64,000 nucleotides of DNA from Sipunculus nudus. Taxonomy: Eukaryota > Annelida > Sipuncula > Golfingiida > Sipunculidae. Positions 44,079-59,200 of the stretch are shown here, piece after piece. Where the stretch lies: contig CM049315.1 of assembly GCA_026874595.1 (NCBI GenBank), positions 60,322,889 to 60,386,888 on the forward strand, given 5' to 3'. The stretch's first letter is position 1. The number at the start of each line of letters is the position of its first letter. Below the pieces are notes generated by a model, which saw only the letters and a list, made by a program, of their open reading frames with translations, did not search any database and was not told the origin of the DNA. The position numbers and the translations under genes are program-made.

Positions 44079-44859
44079 TCAGTTCAACAATTTAAGAGGG
44101 CAGCATTGAGAATATAAAATGTCCTTTGGTGAAAAAGTCAGTCGTTCAAAGATTTATAGAGCAGCAGTAAGGATATAAAATGTTGCATGATGAAAAACTC
44201 TGCTTAAATGGATTTAAGTTGGATGTTAGAGAGTAGACATAAGGTTGCGTGAACTGTAGATGAAATGGTAGTTATGCATAAATTGTTGTTTAGACATGTA
44301 TTGTTACATGACTGAGGCAAAACTAAATATTAATATACAGAGAAGCAGGTCATCATATGTGAAAGAGAGAGTATAAAGGAAGGGAAATGAGGATATTTAC
44401 AAAACTAGACCGTACCCTACCCTTCTGAACTTCCATTTTGCTTGCAGCACATGTATCATTTCTATGAAATGTCATAACAGATCCTAACTTTTTATGCATA
44501 ATATCGAGTATACTCAAATGTGCAATACGCAAAAGTATTGTCACTCGTGAATTGCCACATGCATTTATATTACTGCAGAATGAATAGTGCACGTTGCCAA
44601 AGGTAACTTGCAAACTTGTATTTTTTAATCAAATTTTGAGAGTAACATTCCATATTTTTGTAAGTAGGTTAGTAGTTATAATGGATAAATGTCATTTTAT
44701 TTTACCAAAGGTTTCAATGAATTGTTAATGACAGACTGACTAGCTGGTGGTCATGATACCTATCCCAGTCACTGTAGAGTTGATGGATGAGGGTTTAGTT
44801 ATGTGACTGTAAGTGGATGAAGATGAAATGTTAAATTTATAAGCAAATGAATTTTTGAT

Positions 44860-44865
44860 AATAAA
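44860..44865 (+). terminator. PAICS: Candidate PAICS polyadenylation signal (AATAAA)
   Basis: AATAAA about 780 bases after the stop codon. Another, aataaa-like in 'gataataaaaac', lies near 45087. Which one is used cannot be told from sequence. Confidence 0.4.
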
Positions 44866-46319
44866 ACATGAGAAAAATATGTTTTGTTTATATTATATGT
44901 CAGCTATACGTTACTCCTAAGTGTATCCCCAGACTGAAATATCTGATGAAAGACTGCATGAATTGGTCCAAAATTCAGGTTGACCAAAGATCATGGATAG
45001 CTTTGCCACTGGTGGTGCCACATGTAATTATTTTCTTGTTTTTGTGCCTTTTAATACCCAATCATATCCTCTAGTAGTTTGAGCATGATAATAAAAACTA
45101 ATTCATAGATTTTGTTTATATTAAGCACATGCATAGATGTGTCATAGGATGAAAGCCAATTTAAATTGGGGTCATGACCATGACCTTTTCTTTAAAAGTG
45201 GACTTGACCTTGAATATTTCCATACTTTTTTTAAACAGAAATCTTCAGTTTCTCAAATAGAGTAATGTACTTTTCTGAAAATTATAGAATGAAAGATGTC
45301 ATATGTAAGTTCTCAAATGGGTTTGAAGACCCTTTACCTTTATCTAAAAAGGTCACATCAGCTAAAATGCTGGAAAACCATGAATCCCATAGCTTTTCAA
45401 GTATGCATATTTTCCTAAAATTAATACACAATTGGGTTTTAAACAAGTAGTGGATATTTTCAAATAAATTTGAAACACGGCTTGTTTCAAACAAGTTTTT
45501 GAACAAGTTATTACCCTCTGTCGTGGACTTTTAATGTATAAATATAGTAGGGGACTATTTGAAAGGAGCTATGCCCAGTCTTGGAATACTGTGGTATCTC
45601 TCAAGCCCCTCGTACTGTCATTTGCTTTGGTGAGTCCCCTTTCAGTAAGGTTTCAGTCCATTGGTGTAAATGTGAACCCCCCCATTCATGAATTTTCCAA
45701 GATGTAAAGCGTTTCTTTATGGGCCTACACGTAGTCTAAGTCTGCTGAAGTGATCACTACTCCGATGCAACCAAAAAGATCCTCATATACAGTGGTGTGC
45801 CAGTTAATCAATTAAATCGATGATAAGTCGTTTTCTTTCATAATCAGTTAAATCAATTGCACTTTTGTATAATCGACAAAAAAACTCATGTATGCACATC
45901 CAAAGAAGTTATACTACCTCGATAAAATATTCTTATTCTGTCAGCGATGTAAAAAGCACTGGACACTTAACAGGGGACGGCATTTAAACTTAATATTTTA
46001 CCCAGCCATTACCTTGACTTTTTAGCATGATGTACATGGTTGACTGAATTTACTCCTTGAATATTTAGTTAAAACTTCTACACACCATATTTCAGCTAAG
46101 TCAGGCGCGGAACCAACTACCTTTTTTTAGACCATTTTATGCATGACACCCGTTGACCCCTCTCTGCAAAAAAAATCCTGGATCCGCTCCTATTAAAATA
46201 TAGATGGTATGTTAAATAATCGATTATTGGTCGTTTTCTGTCATCGATTATGATTTCAAAATCGATTCCTACCACTACTGGTCACACCCGTACTGAAAAA
46301 CTTGTGTGCCTCGGCATTA

Positions 46320-46917
46320 GGGTGCCTTTCCATACATGCGGGTCCCGCACGGTTGAAATCCAACATGTGTGTTATCACTGTCGCCTTTCCATACGTGCGG
46401 GCACCCGCGCGGGACCCGCGCGGGTCCCGCATGCGGATCCAGCAGTGTTGGATTTCTGCGGGGGCCCGCATGCGGATGCTACATGTAAATATCAGTAGCA
46501 GGCATGTGTCCTTGTATTTGAAAAGAAAAGGGAGCTGATAGAGCTTTTTTAATTGCATAAAAATTCTTAATTGGGACCATTCTTAATTGAGATACAGCCC
46601 GGGACCAGCTCTAGTTAGAGTGTGACAGGAAATAGCCACCATTTAAGCCTGGCGGGTGAGATACGATATTAATCCGCTCCAATCTGCCTCATCAGTTAGT
46701 ATAAATGTTTACACTGAATATTTTCTTAAGATATTACAATAAAATTTTAGAAATTATGATTATTAGTGCATGCGTTTATCCAAACTAATGGGTCACCCGT
46801 ATGCGGGGACCCGCACATAAAGGGGCTCTTCGCATGCGCATGGAAAGGGACTCTTCGCATGCGGGGACCCGCGCGGGTCCCGCGCGGGTGAAAATCCGCA
46901 TGTATGGAAAGGCACCC
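46320..46917. mobile_element. GC-rich MITE with TTA target duplication (PIF/Harbinger-like)
   Basis: 598 bases. Ends gggtgcctttccatacatgc and gcatgtatggaaaggcaccc are perfect inverted repeats of at least 20 bases, flanked by TTA at 46317-46319 and 46918-46920. The interior has further inverted GC-rich blocks (gcgggacccgcgcgggtccc). The three-base TWA duplication points to PIF/Harbinger. No transposase. Confidence 0.85.
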
Positions 46918-48009
46918 TTATTGTCCAGGACATTCCAGTGTGGAAGTAGCTAATAGCAGCTGAATAACTTCTGGGTTAAGTCGTGGCAAAGTTTAAATAA
47001 AAAGCCTTTTATCTTTAAAACATGATTACAGAGGGGATTTTCCCGCATTGTGTTCTGCTGTGACCACCAGATCAATACAAAATGTCCACAGCAGTAACAA
47101 GTCTCCTTCATTGGTGAGAAATTAGGTAAAAAAAATCCAAATACATAAAAGTATAATTCAAGCCAAATCTGAAAAATTTAGGATTTATAAAGCGATTGTT
47201 AAGATCTAAGTTCAAAATGAAATCAGACAAGCCATGCACAATAAGTTATTGTTTCATATAAACACAAAAATACATTTGTCCAGCCGTTGTTCACTTATCT
47301 AATAATACACATTCATATATAATAACTATCAGGCCAACTGGGTTTATATATCTATCAATCAAATTTGATATGCTATTGGATTTGTCACTGGGGGGGGGGG
47401 ATATTTCTTTGCCCAAAATGTTTCGTATACGAGTATTATTGTTTATAAGTGGCACATTGACCTTTGCCCACAAAGTCAAAGTCTACTGTACAGAACGTAT
47501 CTGAAGAAACCATAACCGATCGGCCTTCGACAAGTCGCACCGCGTTAGAAGTCTGTCTCACTTTGGCGATTGTAGCAGGTCGCCAAAATATTGGTTGCTG
47601 CAACTCTTGCGACAATGTCTCCGATAGACTTAGTCTAAAAGAATGGACTCCTCATTTGATTTTGTAACGACTGGCGCAATATTGAGTCCTTATATATACT
47701 ACCCCAGCAGATAATTACACCGTATATTCAGCTGTAGGATTTAACACATTTCCTTTGATAAATGTCAATTAAATCTTTCTGGTTTGTGTTTGGCCATAAA
47801 AAAATTCCTGCCCTATCCACTGCTTTATTTTACACCCAGGAAATGAAAATTTGTTCACAATTCTCATGGTGGCCCCATATTAAAAAAAAAAAACCGCATG
47901 TTCCTGGACAAAACAAGGCATATACCTACACTATATAATTCATATATCTATAGCATCGAGTCTGCTCAGACCTAGAAGAGACGAGTAATCTCAGATTTTC
48001 AGAAGATAA

Positions 48010-48060
<51 letters not shown>
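48010..48060 (+). repeat. (AT)n microsatellite
   Basis: About 50 bases of uninterrupted TA repeat. Confidence 0.95.
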
Positions 48061-48068
<8 letters not shown>

Positions 48069-51000
48069 AATGCATAAACAAAAAGGGCGTGTTTTGAACC
48101 CCTATGGCCAAATATGCAATACGAGTCTCATTTAGGTAATATGGCCACTTCGATCTGCTCCCGAGTTGTGTCAAGGCGACGTTAGCTGTAATTTAGACAT
48201 GGGGCGTTCCATTAAAACGATTATTATAAATATAGGAAAACGCTACCTGGACTGCACAGAAGTATCAAATCTCAGACCATTGCCGCACTGCTGAAAGTCA
48301 TCACACCCTTCTAGCTCATCTTGTCTGTGAAGGTATAAACATAAATTTACAACACATTTTTCATTTCTTTGTATGAACGTCATGAATGTTGGGGCCCTAG
48401 CTCTTCAGTCCAGTGAGACTCCGCCTGAATTCGCCCTCTTATCTCACAAACTTGACACCGAAAAATACTGCTAACACGAATGCACTGAAAAAAAACCAGT
48501 AAAAGCTAAAAATATATATATGGCGCCATATAAGCAGGGTTTTGAGAGCATTAACCTAGATGCGCATCTGTGCAAAATGTGAAAGTTCATCCTGTTGTTG
48601 CAGAGAAAAGCTATGAACAGATATTGAAAATTAAACAGACGAACAGACGGATCTTGTGTTGTCTGACATCACTTGGAGAAAACCACTGGGTCAGGTTGCC
48701 GGTATTGGTAGACGTTCTTGCCGGCCATGCCTAGAGGGCGCCCCCGTGCATTGGTTTTCATATGGTTTTCACGCACACTGTGCTGAATGCAATTTCACGA
48801 GAACGACACTGCTGGGTAGGGATTGTGGGTAGAGGAATCGTTTTCCCAAAATGCACTAGGGGTTCTAAACGCACCGGTGACGAAGTATATAATGTAATGA
48901 AGGCCGCATTTATTGGGCACAGCAAACGTTGGGTTAGAGTGTTTTAAGGCAAATTACATGCTCATGAATGTTTTGTGATATGGACTTATTGAAATAAGTG
49001 ACATCTGGTAAGCATGCATATGTACAATGTAAGAAGAGTAAATTTTGATTTAGAAATTTAACCGATGAGACAAGTAGTCCCGGCCATCCCCACAGTCCCC
49101 AACTGGAAGAGGCATGTTTTGAGGAAAAACGACCTCTGGCGGGACGGTGGGTTGTCAAGCTCCATGCGTTTCTCGGATTGTTTCTTGTGGTCGGTGTTTG
49201 TTCTACTTCAGTGAGTTCTACTACAAGAGAACCTGTTTTGGGCTGATCCATTAAAATTGGGGGATTATGGGAGTTAATTTATCGTTAAACACCCGGACAC
49301 CACTCTACTTCATGATTTTGCCTCACCACGTGATATCTCGGTGATATTTATTAATGTGTCTCGGTGCATGTATTATTTTAGTTTATACATTAGTTTTCCA
49401 TAGGAAAAGTTTAATACCCAGTGCTTTATATATTGTTGAAACCCCTAAAAGTCAGTCAAAACCAGTCGACAGGTGTGATCCGCGCGTCTTCGTGAAGCCC
49501 TAGAATCACGTGACATACCAACTTTCATCGGGCCGGTGCAGCATTACCCGGGTATGTAAATTTCACTGATATGTAATATAGGTGTGTGGCAGCACATCAC
49601 GGTTGAAAATGTATGTTGAACCTGCAGCAGGTGTCTGTGCAGTCCCTGCTGGCTGTCCGTGTCTAATGTTTACTGTTTTCATACCAGCATCCATCAGCTC
49701 TCGATTGAACACACTGGATCAAGTTTTTTCGGTACCAAGTTCTTGACTTTAGCTTTTCACATGCCAGTTTAGCCACCGAATAATTAAACATCACTTTTAA
49801 CATAAACACCATCATCACACTCTAAGCTAGAATGTCAGTAATGTACCAGGTCCACCTGTTTGATGGCGACACTCATATAATCTTCCACAGTTTATCACGA
49901 AAACGCCTTGTTTTCTTCCATCCGTCGGGTTATATACTTAAATTTAAAGATAAACTTAGTATGCAATTCGTAACTTACACAAATACCTGCTCAGGTATCA
50001 AACTAATATTAATAATAACTAATATTTTAAAGATGTTTCAGCTGATGATGATGTCCAAAATATTCATATTTCGTCTTTGTCCATTACAGACCAGTGTTAT
50101 TCTGGAACTTATGATTGACATGTTTTCTGATAAATAATGACGTCATCAAAGGTTGATCCAAAGAGAATGCACTTTGCTTGGAGTTCATTGTCATGCAGTC
50201 CGGTATTAAGATAAATGTATTAATATCAATCACACATGAAATCTTCTTTGTAGCTGGTCGTGTCATACAGCTCACTATTTATCTAAATTATCTGGCCTTC
50301 TTTCAAAACAGGGCCAAATGATGTTGACCCACAACAAAATATAGGTGATACACAACTTCTCTGTCGTTTAACACTCCGAACTAGAGATCAGATGGCCTGA
50401 CAACAGAAACCTTCTCACTATTGTTCCTGGGTATGATTCATGTTACATTATTCCCGTCCGTCTTTAGTTTCAATATACTTTGTTCTTATACAACCGTCTG
50501 AGGCGGTTCGTATCGTGGTATGTGCAGCGCCCGTCCGTCCATTGACTTGAGTGTCGACGCGATAACTTACCAGGAATTAGAAGGATTTTCACGAAACTCA
50601 CCATAACTACTCACCAACAGATTCAGTTTGATTCTGGTAAACCCACGCATATATTTAGTGAGGTTAGAGCTAGGTCACCAGGTTTCTAGGTATTGTCGCT
50701 GCAGTAACTTACAAGGAATATGGTACCCATAAACATCTCTTGTTAATGGTATGGGTACAAGTGGAAGCAGGATGCTACAAAATGTTTGAATATATTTCTA
50801 AGGCGTTTTAAACAAAAAACAATTTGATTAACAATAAGATATGCTAAAATGACGTTACTGTGTCAAGTGCCTGTGGTTTTGATTACATTCAGTACGAATG
50901 ATTCACCATAAATTAAAAAGGTTCCATATGTATGGAATACGGAATCCGGCATGCGGAATATATATATATTTCATATATACATGCATGTTTTCTATGTGTC

Positions 51001-52855
51001 GCTCCTGGATACCATGCGGAACCGACAAAAATAATTTTTATCCGCATTCCGCAGGCTGGATCCGAATTCTATGCATTTAAAATCTTTTCTTCACTCCCCT
51101 GGGTTTATTTTCATTCAAAAATCTGTGCATTTATTCAATAAGATCAAAGGTCACATGACATCCGATGTGGGTATTATGCACTGTTGCGGTGATCTTGGAT
51201 CAGGCCAAACGCCTTATGATGTGAGCTTGTGAGCACAAAAATATACAAATCTGTGTAAATGTAAAAAAAATAAGATAAATAGTCCTCTCGTCTCTTGTAA
51301 AACGTGAAAAAATCCGGATTAACGCGTGTCACGGGACCTCAATCATGTTTTCATTGATTTTCTGAAACACCATTTAAACAGTTTAAACATTTGTTCTGTT
51401 ATTTCTAGGTAGCGTATGATTTTTTTACAAGACATTTTATACTGTTTTTATTAATATGCAGGGCTCGAAATTAAAGTAATTTTTTCCACCGGACTATGGG
51501 GGCTGGCGTGGCAGAAAATTTACCGCTCCAAGAGTTTTATTCGACCTCACAAGAAAAGTGTTTTTCCCCTTTACGGTTAAGAAGAACAAATACTGAAATA
51601 TCACTTTGTCTTACCGCTATCCAGTGAAATATTGTCAGCAACCACGGAAAAAGCAAAGGCAGTTTAAGAACCCATTTGTAATCACTGTATGATTTCAGGT
51701 AAAGTACGCGTGTCCTAGCTGTTCAGTGTCCTCTGTCTTAATATGGTACCGAAAAAAACTTTGCATTCTATCAGTCCCGTCAGCTGTGTTTTTGATTATT
51801 TTCACCTTTTTTATTCAGGTGAATAAATCTCTGTCAGAAGCTATGTTTTTCATGATTCGTGGATTTCAGTCTGTTAACTAATAAGCGGCACATTCTCAGT
51901 ACCAAGTAGAACCTGTAACTAATGTGGGTGTCCGTCCATGGTTTTAATTTCTAACTCTGCATCATAGCTTATATATAAACCTTGTACCATTGTTACTTTT
52001 AATTTGTTTCTCTGTTAAGTTAACATGATTAAAGGCATGTGAGCTACAGCGATGGACTTTATCCTCGTCTCGTCCTTATACTGTTTATTAACAGGACACA
52101 AATCGTAATCTTTCGAGCTAGAAACGTCTGACGTAAAACCCTGGAATGTCCTTCGATTATCTCCTTATATATATAGGAACATGAAAATATGTCATGATGA
52201 CCTATATTCTGCAAGTAACGGGACAAAAACATGACGTGGAGCACCCGAATGTCACTTTTCTCAGTACTCACGTCTCCTATATATCAGCAGCTTCTTTGTG
52301 TTGGTTTGTAATATTTATGAAATAATCATGCTCTACCTACACCTCTATAGGACTGTAAGCGTTCAACGTTTGGCTGGCAGAATTGTGTTTTTCAGGAAAA
52401 GAAGTAAAAACGGATCTAAAGAATCAATACTAACGTTGAAAATTCAAGCCCATCCTTTAGAGAGAGAAAAATACTATTAATGTACAACATTTATTTTCAT
52501 GTTCTAAAAATCATGCTCTGAATAATACATAAATAAATGAACCTACTAACAACATAAAATAGTGCTTTTTTGAAAAGATAAGCCTTCAAAATTTTCTTTA
52601 AAGCGAAAAGGTTCATCTCTGACTTGACTATAAGGGAAGTTCATGTAATATAATTTTATATAAATATATAAATATAATAATTTTTTTTCTATGGGATCTG
52701 TTCCCATGAGTGTGTAATAGCAGTGGCGTATCCAGGACTTAAAAAAATTTAAACATACTATAACATATAAAACATATTTTGTTAATAATACAATAATCGA
52801 GAAGGTTTTTACTTGCAATGTTATATACTTCATTTCCTCTGCAGACAGTCTTAAC

Positions 52856-52946
52856 ATGCTCCCGCTGGTGGTCTTCCTCTTGGGCCTGACTCTTGAAACA
52901 ACATGTGGATTCAACACGGCAGCTATTAACCAACCTATTCCGATGG
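52856..52946 (+). CDS. VWA gene exon 1 (signal peptide)
   Basis: MLPLVVFLLGLTLETTCGF then NTAAINQPIPM plus one base; donor gtaagttt. A hydrophobic N-terminal stretch followed by small residues fits a cleavable signal peptide. A cttcatttcctctgcag acceptor-like tract ends 11 bases before the ATG, so a 5' UTR exon further upstream is likely. Confidence 0.75.
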
Positions 52947-55154
52947 GTAAGTTTTTATCGAAGTAGGCCTACAGTTCAAGCATAAACATGATGGAAATTC
53001 CGTTTATCAAATAGCGATAACCAATTGTTCGTCGTCCGTCCGTCCGTCCGTTAACAGGACACAAACCGTAACCGTTCGACCAAAAAACTTCTGACTGTAC
53101 ATCCTGGGAGGTCCTAGGCAAATCTCCCATGAGAACCTGAAATCAGGTCATGGTGACCTATATTCTGCGAGCTATGGGTCGAAAGCATGATTTTGAGCAG
53201 ACAGTCAGACGGAGCACGGTTGTATTAATTTGGCCTAGAATCTTCTAATGCAACATCTCGAGAGGTTCTGGGCAAATTTTCTTGAAACCTGAAACAAAAT
53301 CGTGGTATCCTATATTCGAGCAACCAAAATTATGATTATAAGCCCCTAATAAGCCAGCCAGAGAGGTGCCCGTTAGCCCATGAATCTTCCAACGTAACAC
53401 TCCAAGGAAGTCTTGGGCAAGTCTCCATGGATACCTGAATTCTTTCTGACCTATATTCTGCGAGCTACTGGTCAAAATCTTGATTTTGAGCACAAAGACA
53501 GCCAGGCAACTCAAAATAAACTTTACTGTTTGCATCTAGAACTTTCTAATGTGCCATACATGGCAAGTCTCCTATGAATCCTGAATTTAGGTTACTGTTT
53601 TCTATATTCTTATAGAGCTGTAGGAAAAACATGATTTTAGCACTGTGAAAGTCAGATGGGCACAAATTAATACGGTGAACCTAAAACCGTCTAACTTAAA
53701 ATTCAAGGAGGTTCTGGGCAAATCTCCTTCAACGCCTGAGATTCGGTCATGATGACCTAATTACTATAGTTTTTAAGTGAATTAATGTAGAATAAGGTGA
53801 GTTATCATTTCAGCATTTCATCTGATGATACTGGCTGACAGGGGACGTTACGGGAATTTATGTAAACTTCTTTCAGGGAGATGTGAGAGCACAGAGCCCG
53901 AGGATATGGCCTTCATCCTCGACTCCTCCGGCTCCATACAGGAACCAAACTTTTATGCGATCAAGACCTTCGTCCGTCATGTGGTGTCAGCCCTCAGGGT
54001 TTCTGATCAGGACACCAGGGTGGGGTTAATCAGCTACGGCAACAAGGCTCACCTTGACCTCCCGTTAACCGGTGACCTCGGCTTGTTTAACAGAACACTT
54101 GACGGCCTAAAGTGGAAGGACGAATTTACCAATACCTCTGGTAGGTGGTGTCAAGCAAGGGAACGACGGGAACCATTTACCTCTTAATTAAATTACCTTC
54201 AATCAGTTTATTGGAAAGTATTTTACGGGAGGATGCCGTAGAATTTTTGTGAAGGAATTTGTATTTATTTTGCAGATTTCAAAATGACCACCGTATAAAT
54301 AGTATAAATATTTATATCTCCCAAAGTTTAAACATATTATACTTTAAGGAGGGCGGGGGGGGGGGGGGGGGGGGGGGGGTTAGAGGATGATTTCTTGAAC
54401 ACATTTCTTGCAGGGATTTGAAGATGTTTCGGTGATATCTGAATGAGATTTGACGATATTTCCTATAGGTGCTTTGAGGATATTACACAACCATTTCTAC
54501 GACTCTGGAGGTCGGCCGGATGTAGCCAGAACAGCGGTGATCATCACAGATGGGATGAGTAACATGGACCGCCACAAGACGATCCACGAAGCCAGGAAGG
54601 CGCGCAGAAAGGGCATCGAGCTGTACGCCATCGGGGTCGGCAGGAGGGTGGACAACGCGGAGCTGGAGACCATTTCCGGAAGTAGGAGGAGGCGCTATTT
54701 GTTCAGCGACTTCGGCGCTCTGGCCCTGGTACAAGTATTTTGTACACGGGAAATAAGTGAGTCCATAGGATCTGATATATAATTATTTAAAAGGATACTA
54801 AGGTCACTGTGGCTTTACTATATGTATCCGACATGGGTCATCTTTACCTGACCGGGACGGTCCATGTGCAATTTGCTTTAAAAGACACATACATGAAAGT
54901 CATGTGGACGCGTTATTGTTCTGGATAAGGGCATATCGAACGGGGTGCATGTTAACGCAAGGAAAGATAACCGTGGTTAAATCATCAGGCTTGAAGGAAC
55001 CTCTGTATAGGTATCAGGGTTATCATTAAAACTTTTATAGGGTTATTCTTAAAATGTGTTACATGTGTTTGTATATATCAAGTGAGTTTTAACTGAATTA
55101 TCCCCCCCCCGTAATATGGATCGTTAATTTGGATCCTAATCTACTCAAGAATAC

Positions 55155-55209
<55 letters not shown>

Positions 55210-56199
55210 GCAATTTCTTGATGCACAGCGAACTTGAAACTAAAGCATGCATTCACAAAATATGTCTTTCAAAGAACATTCCTGCATTTTAAAATTTAGT
55301 TTCGATAAATAATCTAAAATTTCAGTTTTATACAGGAAAGAAACATAAGGGAAAAAACGGAAAGTGGTGTTTGAGATATTGTCATGCAGTTTAATATTAA
55401 CCAATTATCCGTAATTCTTTTTACTGGGTGCTTAAGATAGCGTAAAGAATATTTTTAGTTATATTAATATACCATACGGAAATAATTGAGCCCATTTATT
55501 ATATGGTCTGATATGAATTTAAGAAGACTTGTAGAATGATTGTAGGTGTTTTTGTGTTCTTTATGTTAAGTGCATTGTTTTCTCAAGAATGTAGGCGGCC
55601 CCCTGACATCGTGCTGCTCCTCGACACCAGCGGATCGTTCGGCAAGGATAATTATGAAGCCGCCAAGGTTGTAATTCAGGATCTCTTGTACAGCATTCCG
55701 ATCGGATCGGGCGCGTCGCACGTGGCGTTGGTTGTGTTCAGTGATATAGCCGAAGTCAGATTTGGACTTAATGAATATGATTCTTTAACCAAAATAATGA
55801 GGGCCATCGACTCGGCTGAGTTTTCAAGCGGCCGAAAGGGACCTGAACTGGGCCCGGCTTTAAGACAAGCAATGGATCTTTTCAAAAGAAGTCCGAGGTC
55901 AAATGTGAATAGAGTTGTGGTGCTTTTCACGCAAGGGGGGTCTTCTGATCTGGTTGATTCCCTGAGCGCCTCACGAGCCCTTCATCTGGATGGAATAACA
56001 ATTTTAACAGTTTGTTTCACCAAATGGCAGGATCCAATTGAACTTACTCAAGTGACCTCAGAACCCACGGTTAGAAACTTATTTTTAACACAAGGCGCCA
56101 TAGACGACCTGACGTTGAAGGACGTGGCAGCAAGTTTAACAAATGCAACCTGTGATGGTAAAATTCATTTTCCTCTTTTTTAAATCTCATTCAGCATGT

Positions 56200-56272
<73 letters not shown>

Positions 56273-59200
56273 ATAGGCCAATTGTTGAGAATATTGAAAA
56301 TCAAGCTGTTGGCTAGAGTCCATTAGAATGAAAAGCATTTGACAAAATATGTCTTTATATCTCGAAGGTCTTAAAATCTTTCGGATATTTGTATGAGAAT
56401 ATGCGAGGGTCTCAGTTTTCACATCAACACAAGAAAAAGAATTTGACAAACAAAAGATAAATCAGGTTAACACTTTCAGTGTTATATTAAAGCCGATGTA
56501 TATATCGCCAATTTTGATGAAATACATATCAACGGGTTTGTCGTTTTAAGTTATTTTAAGTCGGGTGCATATTAGAGACGATTTACCATACATGAAAAAT
56601 CGTGGGGTTTTGTCGGACTCGTACGAGATTTTGATGAGATATATACAATTTTGTCCTGTGGTACCACAAAATCTTCGTCGGTGTAGTTTGAACGCGGGAA
56701 AGACATTTCTCGGCTCGCAATACGGTGGACGTGGAGCTCAGTATGTGATGTAGATCCGATGATCGCGGTAAACAATAAAGAAATCACAGGCCCATAAGAG
56801 ATGTCCATACTGGCCGACGCCTTGTCCCGATAAACATCGCACGACAAAGATCATGCAGTCCAATATGCGCACGGCTTTATACTTCTATTTATAACGAGTT
56901 CTAGGTTAGAATGATATAAATGTTCCATGTACTAAGCAATGATAAGAGGGTATGGAAAAAGCAATATATCGATGACTTTCATCAGATTCGGTTCCCATCT
57001 TCTGCTTTCGTCGCAGGAAATCTTATTTGTGTGTATATTTAGACATTATCGCGTTATCTTTGTTCTCACAAACGCCTGATTGTATGCAGGTTTTTTTCAG
57101 AGGTGAACGAGTGTGATGGTAACCCTTGTCCTTTTGGTCAGTGTTCTGAAGGTATCAATTATTACCATTGTGCCTGTCTGCCGCAGCTGGCTGGAAAGCA
57201 CTGTGAAATACGTGAGTGCATTTTTAAATCATGAGAGAAAAAACCGTTATTGGAAACATGGGAGGCAAACTTGTATTACCAGAGAAACTCGTTGAAATGC
57301 CCTAGGATATCACGTCAATGTAAAATATGTAATAACTAATAAAAAGTATAATTTTTAGCTCAGCTGACTGAAAGTCATCTGAGCTATAGCGATCACTCTT
57401 TGTCCGTCGTCCGTCTGTCTGTCCGTCTGTCCGTCTGTCTGTCTGTCCGTCTGTCAGTCTGTCCGTCCGTTAACCAGGCACAAATCGTAACCGCTGGACC
57501 TTGAACCTTGTAACTTGGGATTCTGAGAGGTCCATGAAAAATCTCCTTGGAAACCAGAAATTAGGTCTCTGTTACCCATATCCTTTGAGCTATGGGGCCC
57601 CAAAGTACCCCCCAGAAAAGTAATAAATTTCATACAAAAACTTCAATATCTCATTAACTACTTGACTGATGGTCATGATTTTGGCATACATATTGATCAT
57701 GAGATGTTCCATCACTTCCTGCAGACTGGTGGCGCCACCTGTATTTTTCTTTTTTTTTTACAATTTTTTTCTATTTTTGAGACCTTTAAAAATGTGAACA
57801 TCTGTTAACAAGGCACAAATCGTAAAGACTGGACCTAGAATCTTAATTCTTGACACACTGAGATGTCCATTAATAAAACCTTGGAAACCAGAAATTTGGT
57901 CTCTGTTACCCATATCCTTTGAGCTATGGGGCCCCAAAGTACCCCCCAGAATAGTAAAAAATTTCATACAAAAACTTCAATATCTCAATAACTACATCAC
58001 TGATGGTCATGATTTTTGGCATACTTATAGATCATAAAATGTTCCATCAGTTCCTGCAGACTGGTGGCGCCACCTGTATTGTTCAATTTTACGTTTTTTT
58101 TTTCTCTATTTTTGAGACCTTTAAGGATGCTGTCATCTGTTAACGTGACACAAATCGTGACAACTGGACCTAGAATCTTTATTCTCAACACACTGAAAGA
58201 CCTATGAAAAGTCTCCATGGAAACCAGAAATTAGGTCTCTGTTACCCATATCCTTTGAGCTATGGGGCCCCAAAGTACCCCCCAGAAAAGTAAAAAATTT
58301 CATACAAAAACTTCAATGTCTCATTTACTACTTGACTGATGGTCATGATTTTTGGCATACATATTGATCATGAAATGTTCCATCACTTCCTGCAGACTGG
58401 TGGCACCACCTGTATCGTTCGATTTTTTACGAATTTTTTTCTCTATTTTTGAGACCTTTTAAATCGTGAACATCTGTTAACAAGGCACAAATCGTAAAGA
58501 CTGGACCTAGAATCTTAATTCTTGACACACTGAGATGTCCATAAAAAATATCCTTGGAAACCAGAAATTAGGTCTCTGTTACCGATATCCTTCGAGCTAT
58601 GGGGCCGCAAAGTACCCCCCAGAGTAGTCAAAAATTTCATACAAAAACTTCAATATCTCAATAAATACATCACTGAGGGTCATGATTTTTGGAATACATA
58701 TTGATCATGAGATGTTCCATCAGTTCCTGCAGACTGGTGGCGCCACCTGCATTGTTCGATTTTTTACGATTTTTTCCTCTATTTTTGAGACCTTTAAGGA
58801 TGCTGTCATCTGTTAACGTGGCACAAGTAGTAACGACTGGACCTAGAATCTTCATTCTCGAGACACTGAGAGACCTATGAAAAGTCTCCATGGAAAACTT
58901 CAATATCTCATTTACTACATCACTGATGGTCATGATTTTTGGCATACTTATTGATCATGAGATGTTTCATCAGTTTCTGCAGACTGGTGGCGCCACCTGT
59001 ATTTTTCAATTTTTACGAATTGTTTTGTCTATTTTTGAGACCTTTAAAAATGTGAACAGCTGTTAACAGGGCAAAAATCATAAAGACTGGACCTAGAATC
59101 TTCATTCTTTACACACTTAGAGGGCCATGAAAAGTCTCCATGGAAACCTGAAATAAAGTCTCTGTTACCCATATCCTTTGAGCTATGGCACTCCAAAGTA

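Larger units (their letters stand above)
44866..52844. other. Intergenic region between PAICS and the VWA gene
   Basis: About 8 kb with no convincing exon. It contains the MITE at 46320-46917, an (AT)n tract at 48010-48060, a poly-G run near 47390-47400 and scattered short open frames with no recognised similarity. The promoter and any 5' UTR exon of the VWA gene must lie here; a donor-like gggtatgtaaat at 49550 in a GC-richer patch is one weak candidate. Confidence 0.5.

Noticed and set aside
48762-50137. Open frames in the intergenic region as possible genes
   Set aside because: No family motif, no consistent splice sites and no second exon could be found. They are what chance gives in this composition.
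55536-55587. A signal-peptide-like start (MIVGVFVFFMLSALFSQ) in frame with VWA-2, suggesting a separate gene or alternative first exon
   Set aside because: The stretch is the pyrimidine-rich tract of the exon 4 acceptor, and translating T-rich DNA gives F, L and V. Phase agreement with exon 3 supports ordinary splicing. Transcripts could still show otherwise.
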